Shown here in pieces: positions 1 through 11,500 of a DNA stretch of 64,000 nt (positions within the stretch are counted from its first letter, which is position 1; every line of letters starts with the position of its first letter). A model generated the notes under the pieces. The model did no database searches, had not been told where the DNA came from, and saw nothing but the letters and a program-made list of their open reading frames with translations. The stretch is from Tubiluchus corallicola (lineage: Eukaryota > Priapulida > Priapulimorpha > Priapulimorphida > Tubiluchidae): NCBI GenBank assembly GCA_030141605.1, contig JAQGDQ010000445.1, forward strand, positions 1 to 64,000. Direction: 5' to 3'. Position numbers and translations under genes: made by a program.

Positions 1-2050
1 CATTTAACGAAAGTTTGTTAGTTGTAAACAAGTCTGACATATTGAACGCATGAAACATTTTGTTATGGGATGTTACACTAATGGCTTTTGTGTAAGTATC
101 TTAATAAACATTGGCTGTATTTAGCCCAATGACTGTGCAACGGTCTGTTCAGTCTTTTTAATGCAAAAGCTACCCGTAGATGGCGCCAGCATGCGACCAA
201 GTCTTGTCCTGGTGGTTGAGCTATTAAGCTATAATTAGGACTTTCCTCGTCAAACTTGTGTCTGATGATTCGCGGTACTGAACTTGTAATCCTAAAGGTT
301 TCTGGTTCGATTCGAATGCCCAATACATTTTATTATTTTCATGCGTTTTTTATGTTTAAAAATCAATAATTATAGGTCATATCATGTTCAGTCTTTTTAA
401 TACAAAAGCTATCCGTAGATGGCGCCAGCATGCGACTAAGTCTTAGAAGTTTTGTCTTGGTGGTTGAACTATTAAACTTCAATTAGGACTTTTGCTCGTC
501 ACCACTTGTGACTAGTGTTCATGGTACTGAATTTGTATTCTAAAGGTTCTAGTTCAAATTCTAATGCCTACTTACATTTGTTATCGTCCTTTTTTTTTCT
601 CCCTATTCTCCAATAATCAAATGATTTATTACCATGTTAATTCTTTTCAGGGCTTTTAGGGCTCAACAAACGTCTGTGAATACAAAATCCACGGGTCACC
701 TAATTAGTAAAATTCTTACAATTAGTAAAGTCTTTTTAAAAAAAATTAATCTATTGCATACAAGTCATTTTATAAAAATTCCACATGCCACAAATTTATT
801 TAGTACACAGTGCTACAGATGGCGCCAGCAGTCAGTTATTACTAATAGAGTGCGTCGCCAGCTGTTTATTTTTACACCATTAGAAAAAATTACTACACCA
901 AAAAATCAAGCAAAAAATCAAAAATGCGCAAAAATCAAAATTGTTGGAAACCAAATTCTATTTAAACATTTTGTTTCCTGCTCAAGAGATTTCTCACATT
1001 GCCCACTTACTTTTGGCGGTCTGCAGTCCGAAAAATACCGCGCAATTATTTTTATGTTGGTTTAAAAGTAAACTAATTGTATTTTTTTTACTTTTGTGAC
1101 TTGTGAACTACGAAAATTCACAAGTCAATTCACAATTCCTTGCGCAGAGACATGCAATTTTTAATTTAAGGACTTTTATTACATGTCTCCACTAGGCCTA
1201 GGAGAAAAAACAGAAAATTCTAATGAAAGAATAATCTTATTTCAGTTGATATTTGTTAAAGCAAAGTGCACCAGCTACACAAGGACAGTAAAGTCTACAC
1301 GAAAAACAACGTAAACAACGTCCAGAAAGAAACCTGTTGGCTAAAAATGTCCTTTTTGCGTACAAGTTAATATATCCAACAGCTACGGGTAGCTATTGTA
1401 TTAAAGAGACTGAACATAATATGACCTATAATTATTGATTTTTAAACAGAAAAACGCAGGAAAATAACAAATGGGCAGGCATTAGAATTGAACCAGGAAC
1501 CTTTAGAATACAAATTCAGTACCATGAACGCTAGACACAAGTGGTGACGAGAAAAAGCCCTAATTGAAGTTTAATAGCTCAACCACCAAGACAAAATTTC
1601 TAAAACTTAGTCGCATGCTGATGCCATCTACGGGTAGCTTTTGTATTAAAAAGACTGAACATGGTATGACCTATAATTATTGATTTTCAAACATAAAAAA
1701 CGCATGAAAATAACAAATGGGCTGGCATTAGAATCGAATCAGGAACCTTTAGATTACAAGTTCAGTACCATGAACACTAGACACAAGCTTTGACGAGGAA
1801 AGTCCTAATTATAGCTTAATAGCTCAACCACCAAGACAAAATTTCCAAGACTTTGTCGCATGCTAGCGCCATCTACGGGTAGCTTTTGCATTAAAAAGAC
1901 TGAACAGACCGTTGCACAGTCATTGGGCTAAATACAGCCAATGTTTACTAAGATACTTACACAAAAGCCATTAGTGTAACATCCCATAACAAAATGTTTC
2001 ATGCGTTCAATCTGCCAGCCTTGTTTACAACTAACAAACTTTCGTTAAAT
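1..2050. mobile_element. Fold-back (long inverted repeat) element
   Basis: The first bases (CATTTAACGAAAGTTTG) reappear inverted at about 2034-2050, and the match runs on for hundreds of bases, so the two arms (about 1-590 and 1385-2050) could pair around a roughly 800-bp middle. Each arm holds diverged repeats of a roughly 240-bp unit containing GATGGCGCCAGCATGCGAC or a variant (about 180 and 420 on the left, inverted at about 1610 and 1860 on the right). The middle (590-1385) shows no recognisable protein; the 143-codon frame at 634-1065 looks like chance. The left edge lies at the window border, so the element may extend further. A MITE of family A abuts the right end. Confidence 0.8.
205..322 (+). 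repeat. tRNA-like SINE unit inside the fold-back arm
   Basis: The unit has an A-box-like stretch (TGGTTGAGCTATTA, near 212) and a good B box (GGTTCGATTCG, near 303). The bases before the B box, CTTGTAATCCTAAAGG, look like the anticodon arm and variable loop of a tRNA with a TGT (Thr) anticodon loop. The A-to-B distance is longer than in a functional tRNA, so this is read as a tRNA-derived SINE head, not a tRNA gene. Copies recur near 450-560 and inverted at about 1480-1590 and 1730-1840. Confidence 0.5.
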
Positions 2051-2588
2051 GAAAACCGGATGATTGTGTAAACATTAGTTCAGAATGAAAAATGTTCTAA
2101 AATATTGAAAACTACAAAAGCTTTTTTTAAATCAAAGCTTAGATTAAATAATAATTACCTCGGATACTCAAATTTCGTTAAATTTTCAAAGCTCAGTGAA
2201 TCTACTAAGATTGGCAGCGGTGCCTTTTTGTCACATTCGCGTGGCCGACAAATAGAAGGCGATACCGTGATAAACATGGTCATGAACTGCAGTGTTAGTT
2301 TCTGACGTCATATGACGTAGAGCCCATTTTGTGACATCAAGCGTTTAAGCAGTAAAACTTACGCAAACGTGCTTGACGCGCAAGGGAAGACGCCTACCAT
2401 TGCACAAACTGTGGTTAGTTTCTGACGTAAGCAATAGCTGTGTGTTCGGTTGCCACTAATTAACTTTCTAAGCTAATTATTTAAATATAAGAAACAATTG
2501 CTAACTTTTGTAGGCAAGAAAATGTATATTTTGGACAGTAAACTAAAAAGAGATTGAGTCTAAACAATCGTCGTCCGGTCTTCCTTTA
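2048..2588 (-). mobile_element. MITE family A, copy 1 (complete, inverted)
   Basis: The element starts GAAAACCGGATGATTG and ends AATCGTCGTCCGGTCTTCCT, the reverse of copies at 12057 and 23071. The ends are short inverted repeats of the form AAAGGAAgACCGGACGATTG. It has no coding capacity, is about 540 bp long, and sits directly against the fold-back element. Confidence 0.75.
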
Positions 2589-2645
2589 ACTGTGGACAAA
2601 TCAAACTACAAGATTTTCATTTTTTGCTGTAAAAATTAAACGTTT

Positions 2646-4064
2646 ATGAACTTAGTACTGAGTGAACGTGTTGTTGAACTTAGTACTGAGTGAACGTGTT
2701 GTTGAACTTGGTACTGAGTGAACGTGTTGTTGAACTTTGTACTGATGAACGTGTGACTTGTACTGAGTGAACGTGTGTTGAACTTAGTACTGAGTGAACG
2801 TGTTGTTGAACTTGGTACTGAGTGAACGTGTTGTTGAACTTGGTACTGAGTGAACGTGTTGTTGAACTTGGTACTGAGTGAACGTGTTGTTGAACTTGGT
2901 ACTGAGTGAACGTGTTGTTGAACTCGGTACTGAGTGAACGTGTTGTTGAACTTGGTACTGAGTGAACGTGTTGTTGAACTTTGTACTGAGTGAACGTGTT
3001 GTTGAACTTAGTACTGAGTGAACGTGTTGTTGAACTTGGTACTGAGTGAACGTGTTGTTGAACTTGGTACTGAGTGAACATGTTGATGAACTTAGTACTG
3101 AGTGAACGTGTTGTTGAACTTGGTACTGAGTGAACGTGTTGTTGAACTTGGTACTGAGTGAACGTGTTGTTGAACTTGGTACTGAGTGAACGTGTTGTTG
3201 AACTTGGTACTGAGTGAACGTGTTGATGAACTTGGTACTGAGTGAGGGTGTTGTTGAACTTTGTACTGAGTGAACGTGTTGTTGAACTTAGTACTGAGTG
3301 AACGTGCTGTTGAACTTAGTACTGAGTGAACGTGTTGTTGAACTTGATACTGAGTGAACGTGTTGTTGAACTTGGTACTGAGTGAACGTGTTGTTGAACT
3401 TGGTACTGAGTGAACGTGTTGTTGAACTTGGTACTGAGTGAACGTGTTGTTGAACTTGGTACTGAGTGAACGTGTTGTTGAACTTGGTACTGAGTGAACG
3501 TGTTGTTGAACTTGGTACTGAGTGAACGTGTTGTTGAACTTGGTACTGAATGAACGTGCTGTTGAACTTAGTACTGAGTGAACGTGTTGTTGAACTTGGT
3601 ACTGAGTGAACGTGTTGTTGAACTTGGTACTGAGTGAACATGTTGATGAACTTAGTACTGAGTGAACGTGTTGTTGAACTTGGTACTGAGTGAACGTGTT
3701 GTTGAACTTGGTACTGAGTGAACGTGTTGTTGAACTTGGTACTGAGTGAACGTGTTGTTGAACTTGGTACTGAGTGAACGTGTTGTTGAACTTGGTACTG
3801 AGTGAACGTGTTGTTGAACTTGGTACTGAGTGAACGTGTTGTTGAACTTGGTACTGAGTGAACGTGTTGTTGAACTTGGTACTGAGTGAACGTGTTGTTG
3901 AACTTAGTACTGAGTGAACGTGTTGTTGAACTTAGTACTGAGTGAACGTGTTGTTGAACTTAGTACTGAGTGAACGTGTTGTTGAACTTAGTACTGAGTG
4001 AACGTGTTGTTGAACTTGGTACTGAGTGAACGTGTTGTTGAACTTAGTACTGAGTGAACGTGTT
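2646..4064. repeat. 28-bp minisatellite, about 50 copies
   Basis: The unit is GAACTTGGTACTGAGTGAAC followed by GTGTTGTT (28 bp), repeated almost without interruption. The main variation is A/G at position 7 (AGTACT against GGTACT). Because 28 is not a multiple of three, all three frames are visited every 84 bp and stay open, which explains the long repetitive reading frames here; they are not genes. Shortened units occur near 2745-2785. Confidence 0.97.
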
Positions 4065-4171
4065 AACATGATGGTCGTGTCATATCTGGGAACATTCTTA
4101 CTGTACTGTACATATGCTCTGATAACGAATAGAAAAGTCACGCAACAGAATAAAAAAAGGTGTCAAGAGAC

Positions 4172-4252
4172 ATGACCGGAAGAGTTATCCTGATATCCGG
4201 TGTCAGTTCCGGCATTGGCTATGCAGCTGCACAAGAACTGGCCAGAATTGTT
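4172..4252 (+). pseudogene. Short-chain dehydrogenase/reductase N-terminal fragment
   Basis: From ATG 4172 the frame reads MTGRVILISGVSSGIGYAAA then QELAR. This is the first beta strand and glycine-rich NAD(P)-binding loop (G-x3-G-x-G) of a classical SDR enzyme, followed by the first helix. After QELAR the frame becomes AT-rich and stops at about 4279. No convincing GT donor and no NNAG or YxxxK motif was seen in the next kilobases, so the piece looks like a stranded first exon or truncated copy. It begins about 100 bp after the minisatellite. Family assignment is fairly sure; whether it belongs to a working gene is not. Confidence 0.6.
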
Positions 4253-4559
4253 TTTAGAATTTTTCTAAAAAACACATAATTTGCTTATTTACACATGCTT
4301 ATTTACTGTATATACACCATAGTGTGGCTACGGCACCTGCCTGTTCAGTTTGGCTCTTCTGGAAAGGTCTTTCATTGTAATGAGTCAGGCTGTGGTCACG
4401 CTTTAAATATCACACTGAGAAGACCCTGCTATCGAATGCTTGCAACGTGCTGACGTGGATAAAAAAGTGCCAGACTACTGCAGTTCTGAATAAGCAGTCA
4501 AAATTTCAGATTTTTTAAATTGGATTTAACGTGTTGCTCTTGGATGCAGAATAATTCTT

Positions 4560-4765
4560 TAGAGGAAAACCGGACGAATCTTTAGACTCAATCTCATTTT
4601 TATTTACTGTCCAAAATATACATTTTCTTGTCTGTTAACGTTAGCACTTTTTTCTTATATTTGAATAATTAGCTTAGAAAGTTAATTAACGGCAACCGAA
4701 CACAGCTATTGCTTACGTCAGAAACTAACCAGAGTTTGTGCAATGGCAAGCGTCTTCCACGGCGC
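4560..4765 (+). mobile_element. MITE family A, truncated copy
   Basis: Starts AGAGGAAAACCGGACGAATC and follows the family A 5' half through the GTTAATTAACGGCAACCGAA segment, then diverges. Confidence 0.7.
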
Positions 4766-5282
4766 ATCAACCACATTTGCGTAATAGTTTTCAAAACAGT
4801 GCCATGTGTCACATGAAGGACTATGAATTTTGCAAGCAGAACTAGCCGTGAACTTTGCGGTCATTGTCACCTTGGCAACGTAATTCCAACCTCTGCAGGT
4901 TGAAGATGTTTTCACCTAAATTCCTGTACTTACTATTTTTTGCAACATTTTATAAGAAGATGTCTGTTTTAAAATTACAGAAGTACCAAAATGACTAAAA
5001 AAAAGTTATATTTGTGCATCGATTGATTAAATAAATGAATGTGTGAATAGGAAATGAACGTGTGAAAAGAGAATAGGGAATTGGAAATAGACTAACGAAT
5101 AGCTTAGCGAATGATTTACTGAAGACCTTGTAAATGATCGAAAATGAATGATTGAAACTAATTGAATTGATTGGAAGAAAATTTCTGAGGTAATGTGCTA
5201 AACTAAATTTTATTTAACAATTATAGTTCTAGATTATAGTTCTCTGCCTGGGGCTTTCACTATCTTTTGGAGCTCTGTTCTT

Positions 5283-5560
5283 TAGAGGAAAACCGGACGA
5301 TTGTTTAGACTCAATCTCATTTTTATTTCCTGTCCAAAATATACATTTTCTTGCCTATAAAAGTTAACAATTGTTCCTTGGATTATTAGCTTAGAAAATT
5401 GATTAACGGCAACCGAACACAGCTATTGCTTACGTCAGAAACTAACCACAGTTTGTGCAATGGCAGGCGTCTTCGCTTACGCGTCAAACACATTTGAATA
5501 AGTGCTGCAGTACTGCTTAAACGCGTGACGTCACGCAAAATAGTTGTGGCATTTCTCGCT
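5283..5560 (+). mobile_element. MITE family A, truncated copy
   Basis: Starts AGAGGAAAACCGGACGATTG and carries the family A 5' half through the TGACGTCACGCAAAATAG segment; the 3' half is missing. Confidence 0.7.
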
Positions 5561-5814
5561 TTGCTGCTGATCTCCATCTTGGTTTGGATGCACACATAAC
5601 TTGTAATTTCCAATCAGACGATCAGGGAACCAGGATGTGAAAGAAATCCCATCAAGATGTCGTGTGTTTATAGCCGTATACTGCCCTTACAGGCATTTAT
5701 ATAAACGAGATACTTTATGATGGTAACTGTTTGTGGTGTGTAAGGCGACTGACTTATTTGAGCTTTATGGGCTTATAAAGTGCTTAAAGCTGTACAGGGG
5801 AACGTGTTACTAAA

Positions 5815-6060
5815 TCAAGATCATTTTGACCGTTAGACGCAGCCATTTTGACGATAATCCATTTGAAACAAGTTTAGATAACACTGAGTAAAGTTTGAAA
5901 AAATAATCAGAGAATTCATAGTGCACAGGACACTAACTAAGTAAAATTTTAAATTACTGTATCTTGTCAGTAAGATTAAAAATACGTTTTCGGTTATGTG
6001 AGTTTACCAATTGTTGAAAACATTTTAAATAATTCATAATTTTCTTTTCTGGTTACATAA
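5815..6060. repeat. Dispersed repeat D, copy 1
   Basis: Shares GCAGCCATTTTGAC, AAGTTTGAAAAAA and AAATTACTGTATCTTGTCA, in the same order and spacing, with 41915-42180 in Dachsous intron 3. No coding capacity or terminal repeats were seen; class unknown. Confidence 0.6.
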
Positions 6061-7114
6061 GTTTTTCCAGTCTTTCCATAAGTCAAACCATCTTCCCTTC
6101 TGCAACTTCTTTTCACTGCTCTATCTGCCAGTTGGTACTGCTCATTGGCTTGGCTCTTGCTTTCTAGTGTTTTTGCTAGGTCTCTCTCTTGTTTGATTCT
6201 CTTTCATCTAATAATTCCCAAGTTTTTTCCTGTATCTACATTTATTTCCTGTTAGCCCTTCTTCTGCCAAGCTGTTCATCTGCAACTGTTGTTACTGCTT
6301 CCTTGAATATTTTCCATTGTTCTTCAATTTTGCTGGCTTGTAGTAGTGGTTCAAATCTGTTGCTAAGTGCAAGTTCAAACCTGCTTGCTTTTTCTTGGTT
6401 TTTTAATTTTTCAACCGCAAAAGGTTTGGCGATTTTTGGCTTCTGTATCTTTTTCAGTTTGAGCTGAAGCTTGAAGTAATGACCAGAAGCCAAATCAGCT
6501 CCACGGCAGCTCCACATCAGCTCCACATCAGCTCCACATCAGCTCCACACCAGCTCCACGACAGCTCCACATCAGCTCCACATCAGCTCCACACCAGCTC
6601 CACGGCAGCTCCACCTCAGCTCCACATCAGCTCCACGTCAGCTCCACATCAGCTCCACGGCACACTTCCACACATTTCAGTGCTGATATCCATCTCTTGC
6701 TGGTACAGATGTATTGATTTCATTCAGGGTATTCCCATCTGGTGATCTCCATGTCTTCTTGTGGAAGGTCTTGTGGGCAAAATAGGTGTTTCCAATGCAC
6801 AGTTCATTTAGATTGCACAACAACAGGAGCCGTTCACCATTGTTGTTTGTTTCTGGAGCTGATCCATGTGGCCCGATTACATGCATCAGTCCGTGTCTGT
6901 TGTTGTCAATCTGCGCATTCATGTCACCCATGAAGAGAATGATGTCATGGCTGGGGATGTCATTCAGCACATCTTGGCATTGTTGGTAGAAATCGTCCTT
7001 ATTTTTGCGTAATTGGTGGTGACTTACATTTACTGGTGACAACTTTGGCTTGAAAATACAACTAGTGACTGTTAAATTGTAACAAAATAGACAAAGCAAT
7101 GCAAGTATCACCAA
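6060..7114 (-). pseudogene. LINE fragment with AP-type endonuclease domain
   Basis: Read on the minus strand, 7114-6677 encodes a piece of an endonuclease/exonuclease/phosphatase domain (FMGDMNAQIDNNRHGLMHVI, then GPHGSA, NGERLL, KKTWRSPDGNT). The 6526-6242 stretch continues it (SGHYFKLQLKLKKIQKPKIA). This is the endonuclease and linker of the non-LTR retrotransposon type often annotated as craniofacial development protein 2-like. The frame is broken near 6677 and again below 6242, and the reverse transcriptase is absent. A 12-bp minisatellite has expanded inside it. Confidence 0.85.
6496..6662. repeat. 12-bp minisatellite inside the LINE endonuclease
   Basis: About 14 copies of CAGCTCCACATC with CACG/CACC/CACA variants. 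On the minus strand the seed is the endonuclease codons read here as RGADLASGHYF, so the repeat grew out of coding sequence of the dead LINE. Confidence 0.9.
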
Positions 7115-8437
7115 ACGGCATGATCAGCATAGCGGCAACAGAGAATGTAACTACGTGTAGGAACAAGTGTGATTGATAGGTGGCGTATACTACTAAAGCT
7201 TAGGTCACATGACTAAGGCTGGCTTTGTTTTAAACACTTTCAGGAAATGCATGTTTGTAAAAATACGAAAAGAAAACAAATAATTATAGAATGCTGGATT
7301 AAATTGCTTGACACCAACACTATATGTAGAGGCCAAAGCCACGCTGTTTCAGTTGAGCTCCAGCCGGTTTATTTCTACCTGACCTGGCCGATAAGAAACC
7401 CAGCTTTAATCTCGCCAGCCGCTTTTGTGATAATATCACGCGGCACTGTAAATTACTGGTTGAAATGCAAATGTGCCAGAGATACTAAACTTCAGAAATT
7501 TTTGAACAAGAAAGCTGGTCAATTCAAAATTAAATACACGAATAGGCGACGTTAGTCACACGTATGGGATCATTTTGGTGTTTTAGTATTGATCCGTCAG
7601 TATCAAGATTCGCCAATAATTGGATTTAAACTATATTTGCAATAAACCTATTGTTTTTTATAATTATTTGAATTTGTACATCAGCTTTTTCTCTGTGTAT
7701 AAGCAATAGGAATTATTTTAAAAAGTTGTCTTAATAATTTACAGTTAACTAACAATTTATCATTTATTTAGTTATCAAAAATTCACTGTTTAGTTGATTT
7801 AGCTGATTTTTGACTAAAAAATCAGTCAACTTTAGCCGACCTAGCTGATTTTCTGCGTCAGTTAGCTGCTACTACTTAGCAACTGGACTCCAACGATGAC
7901 GTGTCACTGATAACGTCACAGCACACATGACGCGTTACCGTCGTCTAGATAAACGAAGTCTTCTTCTTGAGGATGCGATTCAGTAGGGCGCTTGTTCAAT
8001 TAATTAAGTAAAAACGTTCTGCTGCATTCAACAAAATAATTACATATACATAGCGTAAGTACAAATATAAATGTTTTGAATTATACTAATTTAACAATTG
8101 TTCCTTTAATCACAAAAGTATAACTGCAAATAATATACCGTTCTAAATGTTAAACATCTGCTTGGCACTGCATGGAGTTCTTATTGTTAAATGTGGTAGA
8201 AATTGCCTCCTGGCAAACAGCAATACGGGTGCTCTTCATATGCTGAAAGTCTTTTTGAGGTTGTAATTCAATAGTGTGCGAAACGTGAGGAAGGTGCTTG
8301 TTAAATTAACTCAGTAGAAACAGTTCGGCTGCTGCTGCATTCATCTGTGTGCATGCATGTGTATTTTATAAACTATATTTGTTTACTCAAAAGTTTTGCT
8401 AGATAAACTGCTCTTTTATTTTCTTCAACAAGTTGAC
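7115..8437. other. Intergenic, upstream of the palmitoyltransferase
   Basis: No gene is recognised. A 102-codon plus frame (7247-7555) has no known motif and looks like chance. AT-rich sequence with imperfect TCAGT/TTAGC-rich inverted stretches at 7780-7870. The palmitoyltransferase promoter should lie in the right part, but no clear core element was seen. Confidence 0.4.
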
Positions 8438-8583
8438 ATGAGTAGAAGAAGAAAGTTTGAAGAGTTTCCCGGGAGGAATCGCTTCTGGTGTCGTGGACGA
8501 TTAATGAGTGGCAAATATCTGAGGATCTTCTATTTTACTTTATTTCTTTTCACTGTAAATACTGCTTTCTTTTTTTATACTGA
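8438..8583 (+). CDS. app: Palmitoyltransferase coding exon 1
   Basis: ATG at 8438 gives [20 protein letters not shown] then the first membrane span. The donor GTAAGT starts at 8584 and two bases (GA) carry over. It aligns with the N-terminus of ZDHHC9 (EKLPGRNTFCCDGR). Confidence 0.9.
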
Positions 8584-11500
8584 GTAAGTATTAGAGACAA
8601 ATTACTTACAATATCATCAATAGTTAACAGCTTAGGCAACAAGTAGGATAAGTTCAGGATCCGTGTAACTTAGAATTTGCTGTAATCATTTGGATAGGGT
8701 GTCTATATGTTTGCTGCAATAGGTTTACAAAGCTAAAATTTGATTGTTATCCCATCTAGATATCTGTGTATCACTGATCATATTCGTGATTACCATAATT
8801 ATTGTGAATCGAGTTTGGTTCGCAAACACGAACGTATAGTAGATATTAATATCGTTATTTCAATGCTGAAAACAAATCTGGTGTATACCTCCCTTGAGAA
8901 TGTCCATCGAAGTTTTTCAAACTTGCTTTAAAGGAAAGCAGAATGATTTTTCATACACTACCCCTTTTTCAAGTCCGATAAAAAGTATACAGTTTAAGAC
9001 AATTAATACTGCAAAAGCGTTTTTGATAATTAAATAATAGATTAAAAACTTAATTAACAGTAGACGAACGCAGCTATTGATGACATCAGAAACGAACATA
9101 ATTTTCAACACCAAAAATATTCCACGAGCGTGTTGTACGTGTTTGCGAAAGCGATACTTGAAGTACAAACCTGCTGTAAGATATTCAGTGTGTTGTACTA
9201 AAACTAGACAAGTTTTAAGACAAAAAATTTAAATTTCAAATTTATCGCTGTGCTCATGCATGAGCTGTCGAACGTGTGTAGTTCATCACAAACTAACACA
9301 TCTCAAATGAGGGGTACATCACCTGTTTTTTGTGCAACGCATTTCCGAAATGCAGGCGTTAGTGCCCGGCTAACTAGCGAATGGTGAAATGTATGTACCA
9401 ACAAAGAACTAGTTGCGTGACTGTGAAATTGCGTTTGTGTGCTAATAATTCTTTCAAGTCTTTTTTGAAAAAAATAGTATGTCAATACTTTAAAGAGCAG
9501 ATTGTTTTAACCTACAGTTTAAGATTGGGTCCGGTTTTGCTTTAGCAATTTGAACATTGAGTTACTGCGTGTTTGAACCGAAGACAATTTATAGCAAATA
9601 CAGTTTTAATGGTTTTAATCTTAATAATTTTGTTCCAGTTGTGTATACTTTGCAAGGGAATTTTCAGTCGTTATTCCAGTAATAGGTGCCATTTTATTTC
9701 TGTTGACCGCCTGTTGTTTCTTCCTTACGGCTTGCCGTGATCCGGGGGTTGTGCCCAGATCCACGCCAACACAAGCTGCAGCCATCGAAAGCGAAGTTGG
9801 TAAGTATCATGCAGAAAAGAGAATTAATTGTATATATTAATTGCGGTGGTATAGATATACATGGATATATAACCGACAAGACTACAGTTCCAACGACGGC
9901 ATCATTTTCGGCGATCTATACATCAAACGAAGTGTCCGGACCCACAGATTTGCCATTGGGGATTTATTTTTCGAAATTTTTTGCAAAACTTATACCTCTT
10001 ATTTCTGGAGAACGGGAATGTGCCTGGCATGGTGCCCGCAATGGTTAAATAGTCCGTTCAACGGTGGGTGTTATTATAGTCATATTTAGAATTCGGGGGA
10101 GGGGGAGTGGGCGGAGTGGGGTGGGTGGTGTGGTGTGGTATTGATGATGTGGTGTGTGTGGTGTTGGTTGAGTGGTGTGGGTGGCGTGGTGTTTGGGTGT
10201 TGTGGTTTGGTGGTATGGTGTGGTGCGGTGTGGTGTGATGTGGTGAGGTGTGGGGTTGGTGTGATGTGGGTTGTGTGTTCATTTATGCACAAAATTCTCT
10301 TTGCGGGATTTGGCTAGTTTATAATTAATACTCACTCTTTTATCTCCGCCACGATATTAATGAAATGAAAATGAAATGAATAAAATGAAATGCCCAAATA
10401 AGGAATAAGGGTGACACAGTTTTTATGCGCAGAGACCTAGTGCGCATTCACAGGTTTGACAAAAACAGCCGCATCCTGCAACCCGGCATCAGATCCGGTA
10501 CCTGAGTATCGATCACTTCATACTAGATTGTGGCATATTGGCATGCCTTCTTGGCTATTCACACATCTCACGGAACCATCTTAAACAGCAGCTACAAACA
10601 CTTTCTTTTACTCATGCTTGGGTTAGCCTACTTCCTTGCGATGTAACTCTATAAACAAGTCTTCTCTGTCGTGAAATATACAAAAACTGCCATTTACTCA
10701 TTATGACGCAAGCAACGCATGTTCTAAATTTCCTCGAAAATTTGGATTCTGTGAAAGCTATAAAAGTCGCATTTGTAGACAGTAAGCTTATTACCATCAT
10801 TTTAGGAGCAGAAATCGAGGACTATGTACAATGTTCGTGCAATATTGATAATCAGTTGTTGAATCTATTGGTAGTTGTCATTTCACCCCTCGTGAAACAT
10901 GGCAATGTCAAACATTGTACGGAGTGGTTTAAACTAACCAACAGAATGCATCAGCCGAAATGTAGTACTAATGTTAGTACAATCTGCACATGCGCAAAAC
11001 ATACCTGTAGCTAGACTCATGGAGCTAGTTTTGAAAAATGGCTGTAGTTCGACTATTAAAGCAACTAGATTTGACATATGAATGGTTCGTCATAGTAGCA
11101 CTTCATATCTCGAAGCTGTTGTGAATCAGAGCACAAAAAACTCAGTAAGCGAGTAACCCAATCTTCGCATTCCGGACTAGCTAAAAATGTTATCCAGTGA
11201 AACTTACTGTCAGACCAGTACGCACTATAATGGATTTTTGATGATTTATGTTTATAGCTCAAATGCAAAAAATGTTTAAGTTTCGAAACAAGCTTCCCAC
11301 CAAAACTGTAGAGGTAAATGGACATCCAGTGGAGATGAAATATTGCGTTACTTGCAAAGTTTTCCGACCTCCAAGAGCATCCCACTGTAAGCTGTGTGAT
11401 AACTGTGTGGGTAAGTTAGCAGTTCATGTAGTATCCATCTAGATGAACTCATTGGTTTCACTATAATCATCATCATTACTAAACGTTATTATAGCTGCTG

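Noticed and set aside
634-1065. 143-codon plus frame in the fold-back loop
   Set aside because: Lys/Asn-rich, no motif, no splice or promoter evidence.
2680-3641. Long minus-strand frames of repeated FTQYQVQQHVHSVPSSTTRS
   Set aside because: They arise from the 28-bp minisatellite, which is open in every frame.
2646-4064. CRISPR array
   Set aside because: The repeats are contiguous with no unique spacers, and the genome is eukaryotic.
7247-7555. 102-codon plus frame
   Set aside because: No motif, begins at an arbitrary ATG, no splice signals or neighbour support.
9875-9960. Minus-strand [15 protein letters not shown], like the start of a cadherin repeat
   Set aside because: Only about 15 residues match, a stop codon sits just before, and no DxNDN motif is near.
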